9,369 nt of DNA, from positions 1 to 9,369 of the forward strand of contig CAYWTS010000060.1 in the NCBI GenBank assembly GCA_964461265.1, given 5' to 3'. How positions within the stretch are numbered: the stretch's first letter is position 1; every line of letters starts with the position of its first letter. A program made the position numbers and the translations under genes. This document shows, in pieces, positions 1 to 6,456 of the stretch. This DNA is from CAYWTS01 sp964461265 (GTDB lineage: Bacteria > Bacteroidota > Ignavibacteria > Tepidaquicellales > OLB5). The notes beneath the pieces are model-generated. The model had not been told where the DNA came from. It made no database searches and saw only the letters and a list, made by a program, of their open reading frames with translations.

Positions 1-2158
1 TCATTACCTTGTTCCATGCTTTTACAAAATCCTTCACAAATTTTTCCTGTGCATCGGCACTGCCGTAAACTTCAGCCAGTGCTCTGAGTTCCGAGTTTGA
101 GCCAAAAATCAGGTCTGCCCGGGTTGCAGTCCATTTCAGTTTGCCTGTTTTACGGTCATGCCCTTCGAATAATTCTTTACTTTCATCCGCTGCTTTCCAT
201 TCAGTACTCATATCAAGCAGGTTCACAAAGAAATCGTTGGTAAGCAATTCAGGACGATTAGTAAAAACGCCGTGTTTAGAATTATCATAGTTTGTATTCA
301 GCACACGCATACCGCCGATTAGAACTGTCATCTCAGGTGCCGTTAGTGTCAGTAATTGTGCTTTATCAATCAGCATTTCTTCTGTTGGGATAGCATATTT
401 TTTTTTGCAGTAATTGCGGAAACCATCAGCAACAGGTTCTAACACCCGGAAAGAGTCAGCGTCGGTTTGTTCTTGAGATGCATCTGTGCGTCCGGGAGTA
501 AAAGGTACTTTCACGTCATGCCCAGCATCTTTTGCAGCTTTTTCAACACCGGCAGTACCTGCAAGAACAATAAGGTCTGCGAGAGAAACTTTCTTACCAC
601 TGGATTGTGAGCTGTTGAATTCTTTCTGTATGCCTTCAAGTTTTTCAAGTACTTTTTTCAGTTGCGGAGGATTGTTAACAGCCCAGTCTTTTTGCGGAGC
701 AAGACGAATGCGTGCCCCATTGGCACCGCCGCGTTTATCGGAGCCGCGGAAAGTTGATGCAGAAGCCCATGCAGTTGATACTAACTGAGCAACTGATAAT
801 CCTGAATTTAATACTTTTGCTTTTAACTCAATAATATCTTTTTCATCAATCAATTCGTGGTCAACAGCCGGAACCGGGTCCTGCCAAATCAGTTCTTCTT
901 TGGGTACTTCGGGTCCTAAGTATCGTGAGCGTGGTCCCATATCACGGTGTGTTAATTTAAACCATGCCCTTGCAAATGCATCTGCAAATTGGTCGGGATT
1001 TTCCATAAATCGGCGTGAAATTTTTTCATATTCAGGGTCAAACCTAAGGGCAAGGTCAGTTGTCAGCATAGCAGGTGTGTGACGTTTCGATTTATCGTGT
1101 GCATCTGGTACTGTGCCTGCACCAGCACCGTGCTTTGGTATCCACTGATGTGCTCCGGCAGGACTCTTTGTGAGTTCCCATTCGAAGCCGAACAGGTTCC
1201 AGAAGAAGTTGCTGCTCCACTTGGTAGGCGTTGTAGTCCAGGTTACCTCAAGTCCGCTGGTAATTGTATCACCGCCTTTACCAGAGCCGAAACTGCTCTT
1301 CCAGCCCAAACCCTGTTCTTCAATGCTGGCAGCTTCGGGTTCAGGACCCACATGTGATGCATCTCCGGCTCCATGCGTTTTACCGAATGTATGGCCGCCA
1401 GCAATAAGTGCCACTGTTTCTTCATCATTCATAGCCATACGTGCAAACGTTTCGCGGATATCTTTTGCCGCTGCAAGCGGGTCAGGATTGCCATTGGGTC
1501 CTTCGGGGTTCACATAGATTAATCCCATTTGAACAGCTGCAAGCGGATTTTCAAGGTCACGTTCTCCGGTGTAGCGTTTATCTTCCAGCCATTTTGTTTC
1601 AGAACCCCAGTAAACATCCTCTTCGGGTTCCCATACATCTTCACGCCCGCCGCCAAATCCGAAGGTTTTAAATCCCATAGATTCCAGAGCTACATTACCG
1701 GCAAGTATCATAAGGTCAGCCCAAGAAATTTTTCTGCCGTATTTTTGTTTAACAGGCCAGAGGAGTCTGCGTGCTTTATCTAAGTTGGCATTATCGGGCC
1801 AGCTGTTGAGCGGTGCAAATCTCTGCTGTCCCGAACCGGCACCACCGCGTCCGTCACCTGTGCGGTATGTTCCAGCACTGTGCCACGCCATACGGATAAA
1901 CAGAGGACCGTAGTGTCCGAAATCTGCAGGCCACCAATCCTGTGAGTCGGTCATTAACTTATGCAGGTCTTCTTTTAAAGCTTGGTAGTTAAGACTTTTG
2001 AATTCTTCTGCATAGTTGAAATCTTCACCCATCGGGTCAGATAAGGAAGAGTTTTGTCTCAGAATATTTAGTTTTAACCGGTTGGGCCACCAGTCGATGT
2101 TTTTTGTTCCCCCGCCTCCAATGCTGTGAACGGGGCATTTATTATTGTTATTTTCCAT
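1..2158 (-). CDS. katG: Catalase-peroxidase KatG (3' end cut by the window edge)
   Basis: Bifunctional haem enzyme that removes hydrogen peroxide by catalase and peroxidase reactions in the cytoplasm. The frame stays open from ATG at 2158 to the window edge, giving 719 residues; the family is about 720-740, so only a short tail is missing. Residues visible: distal triad Arg89-Trp92-His93 in RMAWHSAGTYR; proximal haem ligand His256 in AGGHTFGKTHGA; and Trp92, Tyr215 (GLIYVNPEGP) and Met241 (ARMAMND), which form the Met-Tyr-Trp adduct needed for catalase activity. The second, haem-free domain is present to the edge (KVSLADLIVLAGTAGVEKAA; LIGGMRVLN). No signal peptide is seen. The start follows an A-rich leader without Shine-Dalgarno. 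It lies 63 bp downstream of perR on the same strand, so it is probably co-transcribed and peroxide-inducible. Identity is secure; the regulation is inferred. Confidence 0.97.
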   Translation of the reverse strand, partial: MENNNNKCPVHSIGGGGTKNIDWWPNRLKLNILRQNSSLSDPMGEDFNYAEEFKSLNYQALKEDLHKLMTDSQDWWPADFGHYGPLFIRMAWHSAGTYRTGDGRGGAGSGQQRFAPLNSWPDNANLDKARRLLWPVKQKYGRKISWADLMILAGNVALESMGFKTFGFGGGREDVWEPEEDVYWGSETKWLEDKRYTGERDLENPLAAVQMGLIYVNPEGPNGNPDPLAAAKDIRETFARMAMNDEETVALIAGGHTFGKTHGAGDASHVGPEPEAASIEEQGLGWKSSFGSGKGGDTITSGLEVTWTTTPTKWSSNFFWNLFGFEWELTKSPAGAHQWIPKHGAGAGTVPDAHDKSKRHTPAMLTTDLALRFDPEYEKISRRFMENPDQFADAFARAWFKLTHRDMGPRSRYLGPEVPKEELIWQDPVPAVDHELIDEKDIIELKAKVLNSGLSVAQLVSTAWASASTFRGSDKRGGANGARIRLAPQKDWAVNNPPQLKKVLEKLEGIQKEFNSSQSSGKKVSLADLIVLAGTAGVEKAAKDAGHDVKVPFTPGRTDASQEQTDADSFRVLEPVADGFRNYCKKKYAIPTEEMLIDKAQLLTLTAPEMTVLIGGMRVLNTNYDNSKHGVFTNRPELLTNDFFVNLLDMSTEWKAADESKELFEGHDRKTGKLKWTATRADLIFGSNSELRALAEVYGSADAQEKFVKDFVKAWNKVM

Positions 2159-2194
2159 TTTGTTTTAGTTTTTCTTGATTTTATATTTAATTTC

Positions 2195-2209
2195 TGTAAA
2201 CAATTTACA
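2195..2209 (-). promoter_or_regulatory. Inverted repeat upstream of katG, possible second PerR-type site
   Basis: A 15-bp inverted repeat, TGTAAACAATTTACA, lies in the perR-katG spacer, 37 bp before the katG ATG. It reads as 6-3-6 perfect or 7-1-7 with one mismatch, the geometry of a PerR/Fur-family box. Its half-sites differ from the AGAGAAT half-sites ahead of perR, so it may bind another factor or be chance in AT-rich DNA. Confidence 0.3.
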
Positions 2210-2221
2210 ATTAAGATTTAA

Positions 2222-2644
2222 TTATTTTTGATTAACAAATTTGCCGATTATATTAAGCTTTAAATCTTCAATTTTAAAATTTGGTATTTTCTTTCTTTTA
2301 AAGTACCCTGTCAATAATTTATTTAATTTATCATCAACATAATCTTCTATTCTGTCTGAACTGGAACAATACAAATGGTGATGGTTTTTTAAATATGCAT
2401 CGTATCTCATAATATCCCTTTCGGTTTTTACTCTTTTAATTAGTCCGCATGAAATCAATGTTTCAAGGACTTTATATACCGTGGCAGTTGCAATGTTCGG
2501 GTGGTTTTTTCTGATATAATCGATAATATTTTCAGCAGCAGGATGGTTGTTTAATTTAACAACTGCCTCTAATACTGCTATCCTTTGCGGTGTTACTTTA
2601 AGTCCTTTCTCTGTAAGTTTTCTGATATATTCTTCAGTTTTCAT
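2222..2644 (-). CDS. perR: PerR-type peroxide-sensing repressor of the Fur family
   Basis: 140-residue Fur-superfamily regulator. The N-terminal winged helix (about 1-80) contains VTPQRIAVLEAV and the recognition helix ATATVYKVLETL. In known PerR, Fe or Mn bound by three His and two Asp allows DNA binding, and peroxide oxidises the His ligands and releases the protein. All five positions align here: His34 (NNHPAAE), Asp82 (RYD), His88 and His90 (HHH), and Asp101 (IED). The last Asp is the residue that separates PerR from Fur. The four-Cys structural zinc site is not intact: only Cys93 remains, position 96 is Ser, and the C-terminal tail has no Cys (the only other Cys is Cys66). It precedes katG and follows a palindromic operator, so it probably represses itself and katG. 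Fur-family membership is very secure, the PerR subtype strong. Confidence 0.92.
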   Translation of the reverse strand: MKTEEYIRKLTEKGLKVTPQRIAVLEAVVKLNNHPAAENIIDYIRKNHPNIATATVYKVLETLISCGLIKRVKTERDIMRYDAYLKNHHHLYCSSSDRIEDYVDDKLNKLLTGYFKRKKIPNFKIEDLKLNIIGKFVNQK

Positions 2645-2659
2645 ATTAAATTATTATTA

Positions 2660-2685
2660 AAAGAGAATAATTCTCTTTAGAGAAT
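2660..2685 (-). promoter_or_regulatory. PerR-box-like operator with three half-sites
   Basis: AGAGAAT-A-ATTCTCT at 2662-2676 is a perfect 7-1-7 palindrome, extending to 9-1-9 over 2660-2678. A third half-site, AGAGAAT at 2679-2685, pairs with the middle one as a 7-2-7 repeat. The 7-1-7 geometry and the inner AAT-N-ATT match the classical PerR box. It lies 16 bp ahead of the perR ATG and just downstream of the -7 box, covering the predicted transcription start, a good position for autorepression. Binding by the adjacent PerR is inferred. Confidence 0.75.
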
Positions 2686-2688
2686 GAG

Positions 2689-2719
2689 CAAATATAGACA
2701 TATTTTACTTAATTGTCAA
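2689..2719 (-). promoter_or_regulatory. Bacteroidetes-type promoter of perR-katG
   Basis: On the minus strand, TTGACA (2714-2719) precedes TATATTTG (2689-2696), with 20 nt between TTG and the -7 box. This fits the Bacteroidetes TTG / TAnnTTTG promoter. The start would fall near 2682, inside the three-half-site operator. Confidence 0.65.
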
Positions 2720-2886
2720 TTTATACTAAAACGCATTTCATCTCTTGTGAGCGGCAGTTTCTGTAGATTATCCTAGTCTCTGCTAATTAATGACGCAGGC
2801 AGCGAAAATAAAATAAGAAGTTTAGAGGGATATCTAAGTTTCTTTCGTGATTTCTTTTTATCGTCTCACTTCATCGGTTATGCAAG

Positions 2887-3270
2887 CTATTCAGAATTGT
2901 TTTCCATAATAAGCCATGATATTGCGGGTTCGAAGTCAGTAAATACTTTAAGGTTTGAACCTCTGTTTCTACTGACGGACTCGAGGAAGTGCGCATTTTC
3001 ATTATCACTTGGTTGAATGAGTAAAGCAAATTTTTTTTGATAAATATGAAAGGATTTCTCAGCAATCGCTTTCCCAAGAATGTAGTTATCACAGGTGGAA
3101 AGTCTTACATCAACATTTCTAACGTCAACAAGTATAAGGTGCTCTCCTGTCGTTTCTATTTCAGTAACAAGATCCCTTAAAAGATTAAGGCTTGCTTTTA
3201 GGTCCATACTCCCATCTGGCTTAGCACTAATGAAGTCTTTAGTGTGAATTATCTTTATTTTTGTGGGCAT
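2887..3270 (-). CDS. STAS/SpoIIAA-like domain protein
   Basis: 127-residue soluble protein without signal peptide or membrane segment. The layout resembles small STAS / SpoIIAA-like proteins: an N-terminal strand (KIKIIHT), a helix with DLKASLNLLRDLVTEIE, a core strand HLILVDVRNVDVRLST leading into a helix, a second strand FALLIQP, and the C-terminal pattern NRGSNLKVFTDFEPAISWL typical of the group. Such domains often act in partner-switching or as small signalling modules, but no partner kinase or anti-sigma factor lies in the window, so the role is unknown. The start at 3270 is fixed by AGGAGG six bases upstream. A decayed copy of the 3' end lies upstream at 3544-3591, so the gene was probably once duplicated. 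Family assignment is from pattern only. Confidence 0.75.
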   Translation of the reverse strand: MPTKIKIIHTKDFISAKPDGSMDLKASLNLLRDLVTEIETTGEHLILVDVRNVDVRLSTCDNYILGKAIAEKSFHIYQKKFALLIQPSDNENAHFLESVSRNRGSNLKVFTDFEPAISWLIMENNSE

Positions 3271-3274
3271 TTTT

Positions 3275-3282
3275 AACCTCCT
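3275..3282 (-). promoter_or_regulatory. Strong Shine-Dalgarno of the STAS-like gene
   Basis: AGGAGGTT on the minus strand, with a 6-nt spacer from AGGAGG to the ATG at 3270. It decides the start. It stands out because katG, perR and the large plus-strand gene have A-rich leaders without a clear Shine-Dalgarno. Confidence 0.75.
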
Positions 3283-3311
3283 AGTTGAAAAAACTAAACT
3301 AAGTCAGTTAA

Positions 3312-3340
3312 ATTGTATAAAGATAATATATATTGTCCAA
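3312..3340 (-). promoter_or_regulatory. Candidate promoter of the STAS-like gene
   Basis: TTGGAC (3335-3340), 17 nt, then TACAAT (3312-3317), read on the minus strand: a sigma-70-like pair about 40 bp ahead of the ATG. The motifs are imperfect and the region is AT-rich, so this is a candidate only. Confidence 0.4.
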
Positions 3341-3378
3341 TTAAACCAACAATAATATACAATACGCAGCTTATCAAT

Positions 3379-3439
3379 AACTCGGTAAGAAAAACGTCTT
3401 GCTTAGATTAGTTTAGTCCTGCTTTTACCGAGTTCTCGG
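3379..3439. repeat. Long-loop inverted repeat in the gene-poor stretch 3341-3727
   Basis: AACTCGGTAA (3379-3388) and TTACCGAGTT (3425-3434) form a perfect 10-bp inverted repeat with a 36-nt loop. A further CTCGG (3435-3439) pairs with the right arm as CCGAG-TT-CTCGG. It may be a structured RNA leader, an operator pair or the remnant of a palindromic element. No open frame or tRNA is evident around it. Confidence 0.45.
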
Positions 3440-3543
3440 GTGGTTAGTTAGAGTTTACCACGATAAATATTGGAGCCAATAATATAAGTCATTTCTCCCG
3501 CAAGCTAGGGGTTAGAACCTATTACTTTTCAGTAAGTATTTTT

Positions 3544-3591
3544 TTATTCCGTTGTTATTTCCATAATGAGCCACTGGATACTCTGGTAACC
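3544..3591 (-). pseudogene. Decayed 3' tail of a second STAS-like gene
   Basis: The minus-strand frame reads GYQSIQWLIMEITTE and then a stop. It aligns without gaps to the end of the intact neighbour (FEPAISWLIMENNSE, stop). The DNA around WLIME matches at 15 of 16 bases and the stops fall at the same place. Upstream of 3591 this frame becomes unconvincing (KKRRIH), while another frame shows ETANTWLP, resembling EPAISWL, so a frameshift may be present. The rest of the copy is not recognisable. Both copies point the same way, as expected from an old tandem duplication. Confidence 0.45.
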
Positions 3592-3683
3592 ATGTATTCG
3601 CCGTTTCTTTATTACTAACAACATCTGGTTCACTGCCTGTCTTAACAATTCAATGAATTATTAAACTCTTTCACTTAATTTAG

Positions 3684-3689
3684 TATAAT
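3684..3689 (+). promoter_or_regulatory. Possible -10 box ahead of the large secreted-protein gene
   Basis: A perfect TATAAT lies 62 bp before the preferred ATG at 3752. The only spaced -35 candidate, TTAAAC at 3661-3666 (17-nt spacer), is poor. No TAnnTTTG box was seen nearby. Confidence 0.3.
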
Positions 3690-3701
3690 CACTCGACGCT
3701 C

Positions 3702-3722
3702 TGCCCACGAGTAATCGGGGCA
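3702..3722. repeat. Hairpin in the leader of the large gene
   Basis: TGCCC-a-CGA, loop GTAA, TCG-GGGCA: an 8-bp stem with one bulged A. The core CGA...TCGGGG resembles the CCCGAT...ATCGGGG hairpin in the element at 9272-9344, so it may be a fragment of the same repeat class. It would lie in the 5' leader if transcription starts near 3695. Confidence 0.45.
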
Positions 3723-3751
3723 ATGACATGAGAATAAAAAAATTTATCGCT

Positions 3752-6304
3752 ATGAAAAAATATATTTTTACCATTATATCATTTTTAATCCTAATACAAA
3801 CTCTACCTGCACAGCAGGATGTTAACTCAATACTCGATTTAACCTTATCATACAGAGGTATCTCGAGGGCAGATTTAACACTACCATTTGATACGCTGAA
3901 TACTATTAACACCAATCAAAACAAGCTTATACTGCCACTTGTATATCAGATTATGAAAGACCCGCTTTCATCTATACCTATTCTTGATTCAGTGATGAAT
4001 TATAAAAATCTTGATTTGCTGCAACTGGTTTATAAGATGTTCAAAAATATCAGATATGATTATGGGGTAAAAATACGAGATAATATATTCTCGACCGAAC
4101 TGCCCGTGCTTACCGAAATGATTGTCCAACAAATAAAACAATCGCGTGAAAATGAAAAAATTCTGTTACAAAGCTTTTCGGAAGAAGAATTAAATTACCT
4201 GTTACAAAATTTATTTATTTTATTTATTGCCGGTGACCAGAATGCTCCTGAAAATTTTGATATTTATAAGCTGAACGATTCGGAGGATTCGGCTTCGGCA
4301 ATATCAAAACGTGTGCTTGATATATTAAGCAAAGTAGATAGAAGACAAATACTTGAAAACAGTATTTCCGATTTTATTTTTTATTATGAGCTGTATAAAT
4401 TCCTGCATGAAAACAAAAACAAGCTCTGGGGCGGAACAGCACTGCTTTCTCATCAACCCGATGTGCGGGGTTACGTTTTGTATTATTACAATAAAGACGA
4501 TATCAAAATTGTATTCGGAGGCAATGAACAAAATACTTACACAGGCAAATTCGATTTTATTGCAGATATCGGAAGCAATGACGTTTATTATATTGACCGC
4601 GACACAACTTTTCAAAACAAATTCAATTGCATAGTTGAACTTGAAGGCAGTGACTATTATACAACCGACAGCAAATTTGCACTTGGTGCTTCGGTGTTTT
4701 CATCGGGATTTATTTTTGATAAAGCAGGTGATGATATATACAAAGCCGAAAGCGTAAACCTCGGCTCGGCAATCTGCGGAATGGGATTGATACTTGATGA
4801 AGGCGGAAGCGACATATACAGCTCTAACAGTTTTTCGGAAGGTGCGGGATGCTTTGGCACGGGTATGATTGTGGATAGAAACGGAAATGACCTTTACACA
4901 GCAAACACTTTTTCACAGGGCTTCGGGCAGACTGAAGGTATTGGTATCATAGTTGATAACAAAGGTAACGATACTTATACAATCAATCCGCTTACACCCG
5001 ATATCGGAAGGTCGAATGACCATTTTCTATCCATGTGCCAGGGTTTTGGATTCGGGACACGCCCTTATTATGCGGGAGGCATCGGTATTATTTGCGACGG
5101 TGAGGGTAACGATAATTACATGTGCGATATATTCGGGCAGGGCGGCTCATATTGGTATTCGCTTGGTGTAATTGCCGATAGCGCAGGTAATGATAAATAT
5201 TCAAATTACCACTACGGGCAGGGTTCTGGAATACATTACTCGGTTGGATTGCTGAAGGATTATGAGGGGTGGGATTTGTACACATCGAACTGGGTATCAC
5301 AGGGATGCGGGCATGATAACGGGTTTGGTTTTTGCTGGGATGTGAAGGGAAACGATAACTATGCCTGTTACGGACTCTCGCAGGGTGCGGGAAGTGCAAA
5401 CGGTGTTGGACTGCTGATAGATGAAAGCGGACGCGACGGCTATCTTTCGAAAGATAATAACACTATGGGGTTCGGACTCCCTTCAAGGGATTATGGAAGC
5501 ATTGGAATTCTGCTCGATGCATCGGGTAATGATTTTTACTCACGCTCACAGGACAGTATATTTACCAATACTTCGAGGTGGGGGATACTGAACGATTATT
5601 ATTTGCCCGATTTACACCCGATAACCGAATCCGAACAATTCAAAATTGAAATTGACACAACTAAACAATACAGCAGAGACGAATTGTACACGTTTGCCAG
5701 GACTCTTGAACCGAGATTTTCCGGGTGGGCTGCATATGGTTTTAATAAACTTGTTCAGGATAGTATAAATACCTGTGAATATTTAATTACTAAGCTCGGC
5801 TCTGATGATATNNNNNNNNNNNNNNNNNNNNNNNNNNNNNNNNNNNNNNNNNNNNNNNNNNNNNNNNNNNNNNNNNNNNNNNNNNNNNNNNNNNNNNNNN
5901 NNNNNNNNNNNATGTATAATAAAAACATTGTTTTTGCATTTAAAAATTTTAAGAATGAAAAAAATATACCTGCCCTGATAAACCAGATGTCATATAATTT
6001 TTATGCAGTTAGGTTTATTGCAGCCGAGGATTTGCTGGAATATGGTGATATATATTACAGTTATATAACCGATGACGTTATTTCGCAAATTACTAATAAT
6101 AAACTGTGGCTTTTAGCATTTATTAAATCATTGGCAAATCTTGGGGATAATAATTTTAAAACAGCAGTAGAAAAGATATTAAATCATAACATTTCAAATG
6201 ATAATGCTATGAAATATAATATAACAGAAGTACTTAAAGAAAAGAAAGATAAAGTAAAAGATAAGAATGTTAAGGCGTGGATAGAGAAAATTATTAAGGA
6301 ATAA
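3752..6304 (+). CDS. Large secreted repeat protein: signal peptide, GND-Y solenoid, HEAT-like tail (contains assembly gap)
   Basis: Unrecognised as a named protein. I start it at 3752 rather than the in-frame ATG at 3728 because MKKYIFTIISFLILIQTLPA-QQ (residues 1-22) is a clean signal peptide. Residues 23-270 are mostly helical with no known motif. Residues about 274-600 carry about twelve repeats of D-x-x-G-N-D-x-Y followed by S/G-Q-G-x-G and a G-x-G-hydrophobic strand, period 26-27; this suggests a secreted beta-solenoid. The GND core recalls calcium-binding RTX repeats but the period is three times longer. From about 640 the protein looks HEAT-like, including after the gap (from residue 721: NIPALINQMSYNFYAVRFIAAEDLL). 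Placeholder length is 850 residues; the true length is unknown because the 100 Ns are a filler. The frame agrees across the gap, which could be chance. No sorting domain or catalytic motif is seen. Confidence 0.85.
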   Translation: MKKYIFTIISFLILIQTLPAQQDVNSILDLTLSYRGISRADLTLPFDTLNTINTNQNKLILPLVYQIMKDPLSSIPILDSVMNYKNLDLLQLVYKMFKNIRYDYGVKIRDNIFSTELPVLTEMIVQQIKQSRENEKILLQSFSEEELNYLLQNLFILFIAGDQNAPENFDIYKLNDSEDSASAISKRVLDILSKVDRRQILENSISDFIFYYELYKFLHENKNKLWGGTALLSHQPDVRGYVLYYYNKDDIKIVFGGNEQNTYTGKFDFIADIGSNDVYYIDRDTTFQNKFNCIVELEGSDYYTTDSKFALGASVFSSGFIFDKAGDDIYKAESVNLGSAICGMGLILDEGGSDIYSSNSFSEGAGCFGTGMIVDRNGNDLYTANTFSQGFGQTEGIGIIVDNKGNDTYTINPLTPDIGRSNDHFLSMCQGFGFGTRPYYAGGIGIICDGEGNDNYMCDIFGQGGSYWYSLGVIADSAGNDKYSNYHYGQGSGIHYSVGLLKDYEGWDLYTSNWVSQGCGHDNGFGFCWDVKGNDNYACYGLSQGAGSANGVGLLIDESGRDGYLSKDNNTMGFGLPSRDYGSIGILLDASGNDFYSRSQDSIFTNTSRWGILNDYYLPDLHPITESEQFKIEIDTTKQYSRDELYTFARTLEPRFSGWAAYGFNKLVQDSINTCEYLITKLGSDDXXXXXXXXXXXXXXXXXXXXXXXXXXXXXXXXXXMYNKNIVFAFKNFKNEKNIPALINQMSYNFYAVRFIAAEDLLEYGDIYYSYITDDVISQITNNKLWLLAFIKSLANLGDNNFKTAVEKILNHNISNDNAMKYNITEVLKEKKDKVKDKNVKAWIEKIIKE
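4571..5556 (+). repeat. Twelve degenerate 78-81 bp coding repeats (GNDxY solenoid)
   Basis: Successive units begin, in protein terms, at GSNDVYY, EGSDYY, KAGDDIY, EGGSDIY, RNGNDLY, NKGNDTY, GEGNDNY, SAGNDKY, YEGWDLY, VKGNDNY, ESGRDGY and ASGNDFY. Typical units are 26-27 residues; the sixth has an insertion of about 20 residues (TPDIGRSNDHFLSMC) and the eleventh a shorter one. The units are diverged at DNA level, so the array is old rather than a recent expansion. Confidence 0.85.
5812..5911. other. Assembly gap of exactly 100 N
   Basis: One hundred consecutive N bases, the usual placeholder for a gap of unknown size, lie inside the large repeat-protein gene between its solenoid and the rest of its HEAT-like region. 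Coding sequence continues on both sides in the frame predicted by the filler length. Confidence 0.98.
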
Positions 6305-6367
6305 AGATTGTGAGCTAAAATAATAAATAATATTTGAAGAGAAAATTTTAAGTAAGAATTATAAACA

Positions 6368-6430
6368 GCAAGTCCGTGAGCATTATTCCTGTTTATGGGG
6401 TAAACATTCATTTTACGCTGCCGGACATGC
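6368..6430. repeat. Nested palindrome between convergent genes
   Basis: Outer arms GCAAGTCCGTGAGC (6368-6381) and GCTGCCGGACATGC (6417-6430) pair at 11 of 14 positions. Inside them TGTTTA-TGGGG-TAAACA (6390-6406) is a perfect 6-bp hairpin. It sits between the end of the large plus-strand gene and the end of the minus-strand barrel fragment, where a bidirectional terminator would be expected, but there is no U-tract. It may instead be a small palindromic repeat. Confidence 0.45.
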
Positions 6431-6456
6431 TAATTCAATTGGAGGTAAAAAATTAT

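Noticed and set aside
486..1783. Several plus-strand open frames of 60-115 codons opposite katG
   Set aside because: They lie antisense to a continuous KatG frame whose catalytic residues all align; their products have no domain pattern and are codon shadows.
3688..3732. tRNA gene in the leader of the large gene
   Set aside because: The GC-rich segment forms one hairpin only; there is no T-arm GTTCGA motif or 7-bp acceptor stem.
3661..3915. 84-codon minus-strand frame overlapping the start of the large secreted gene
   Set aside because: It covers the signal-peptide region of the plus-strand gene in antisense and shows no ribosome site; hydrophobic stretches come from the complementary AT-rich codons.
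5088..5399. 103-codon minus-strand open frame opposite the solenoid repeats
   Set aside because: It arises from the repeated Gly/Asn/Asp codons of the plus-strand array; its product is His/Pro/Arg-rich with no plausible fold or start signal.
4571..5556. Possibility that the GND-Y array is a standard RTX toxin repeat
   Set aside because: RTX repeats are nine residues (GGxGxDxUx) and contiguous; here the GND motif recurs every 26-27 residues, no type I secretion signal is seen, and a Sec signal peptide is present.
6184..6411. 75-codon minus-strand frame over the end of the large gene
   Set aside because: It is antisense to the coding HEAT-like tail and its hydrophobic composition mirrors Lys/Asn-rich codons on the other strand.
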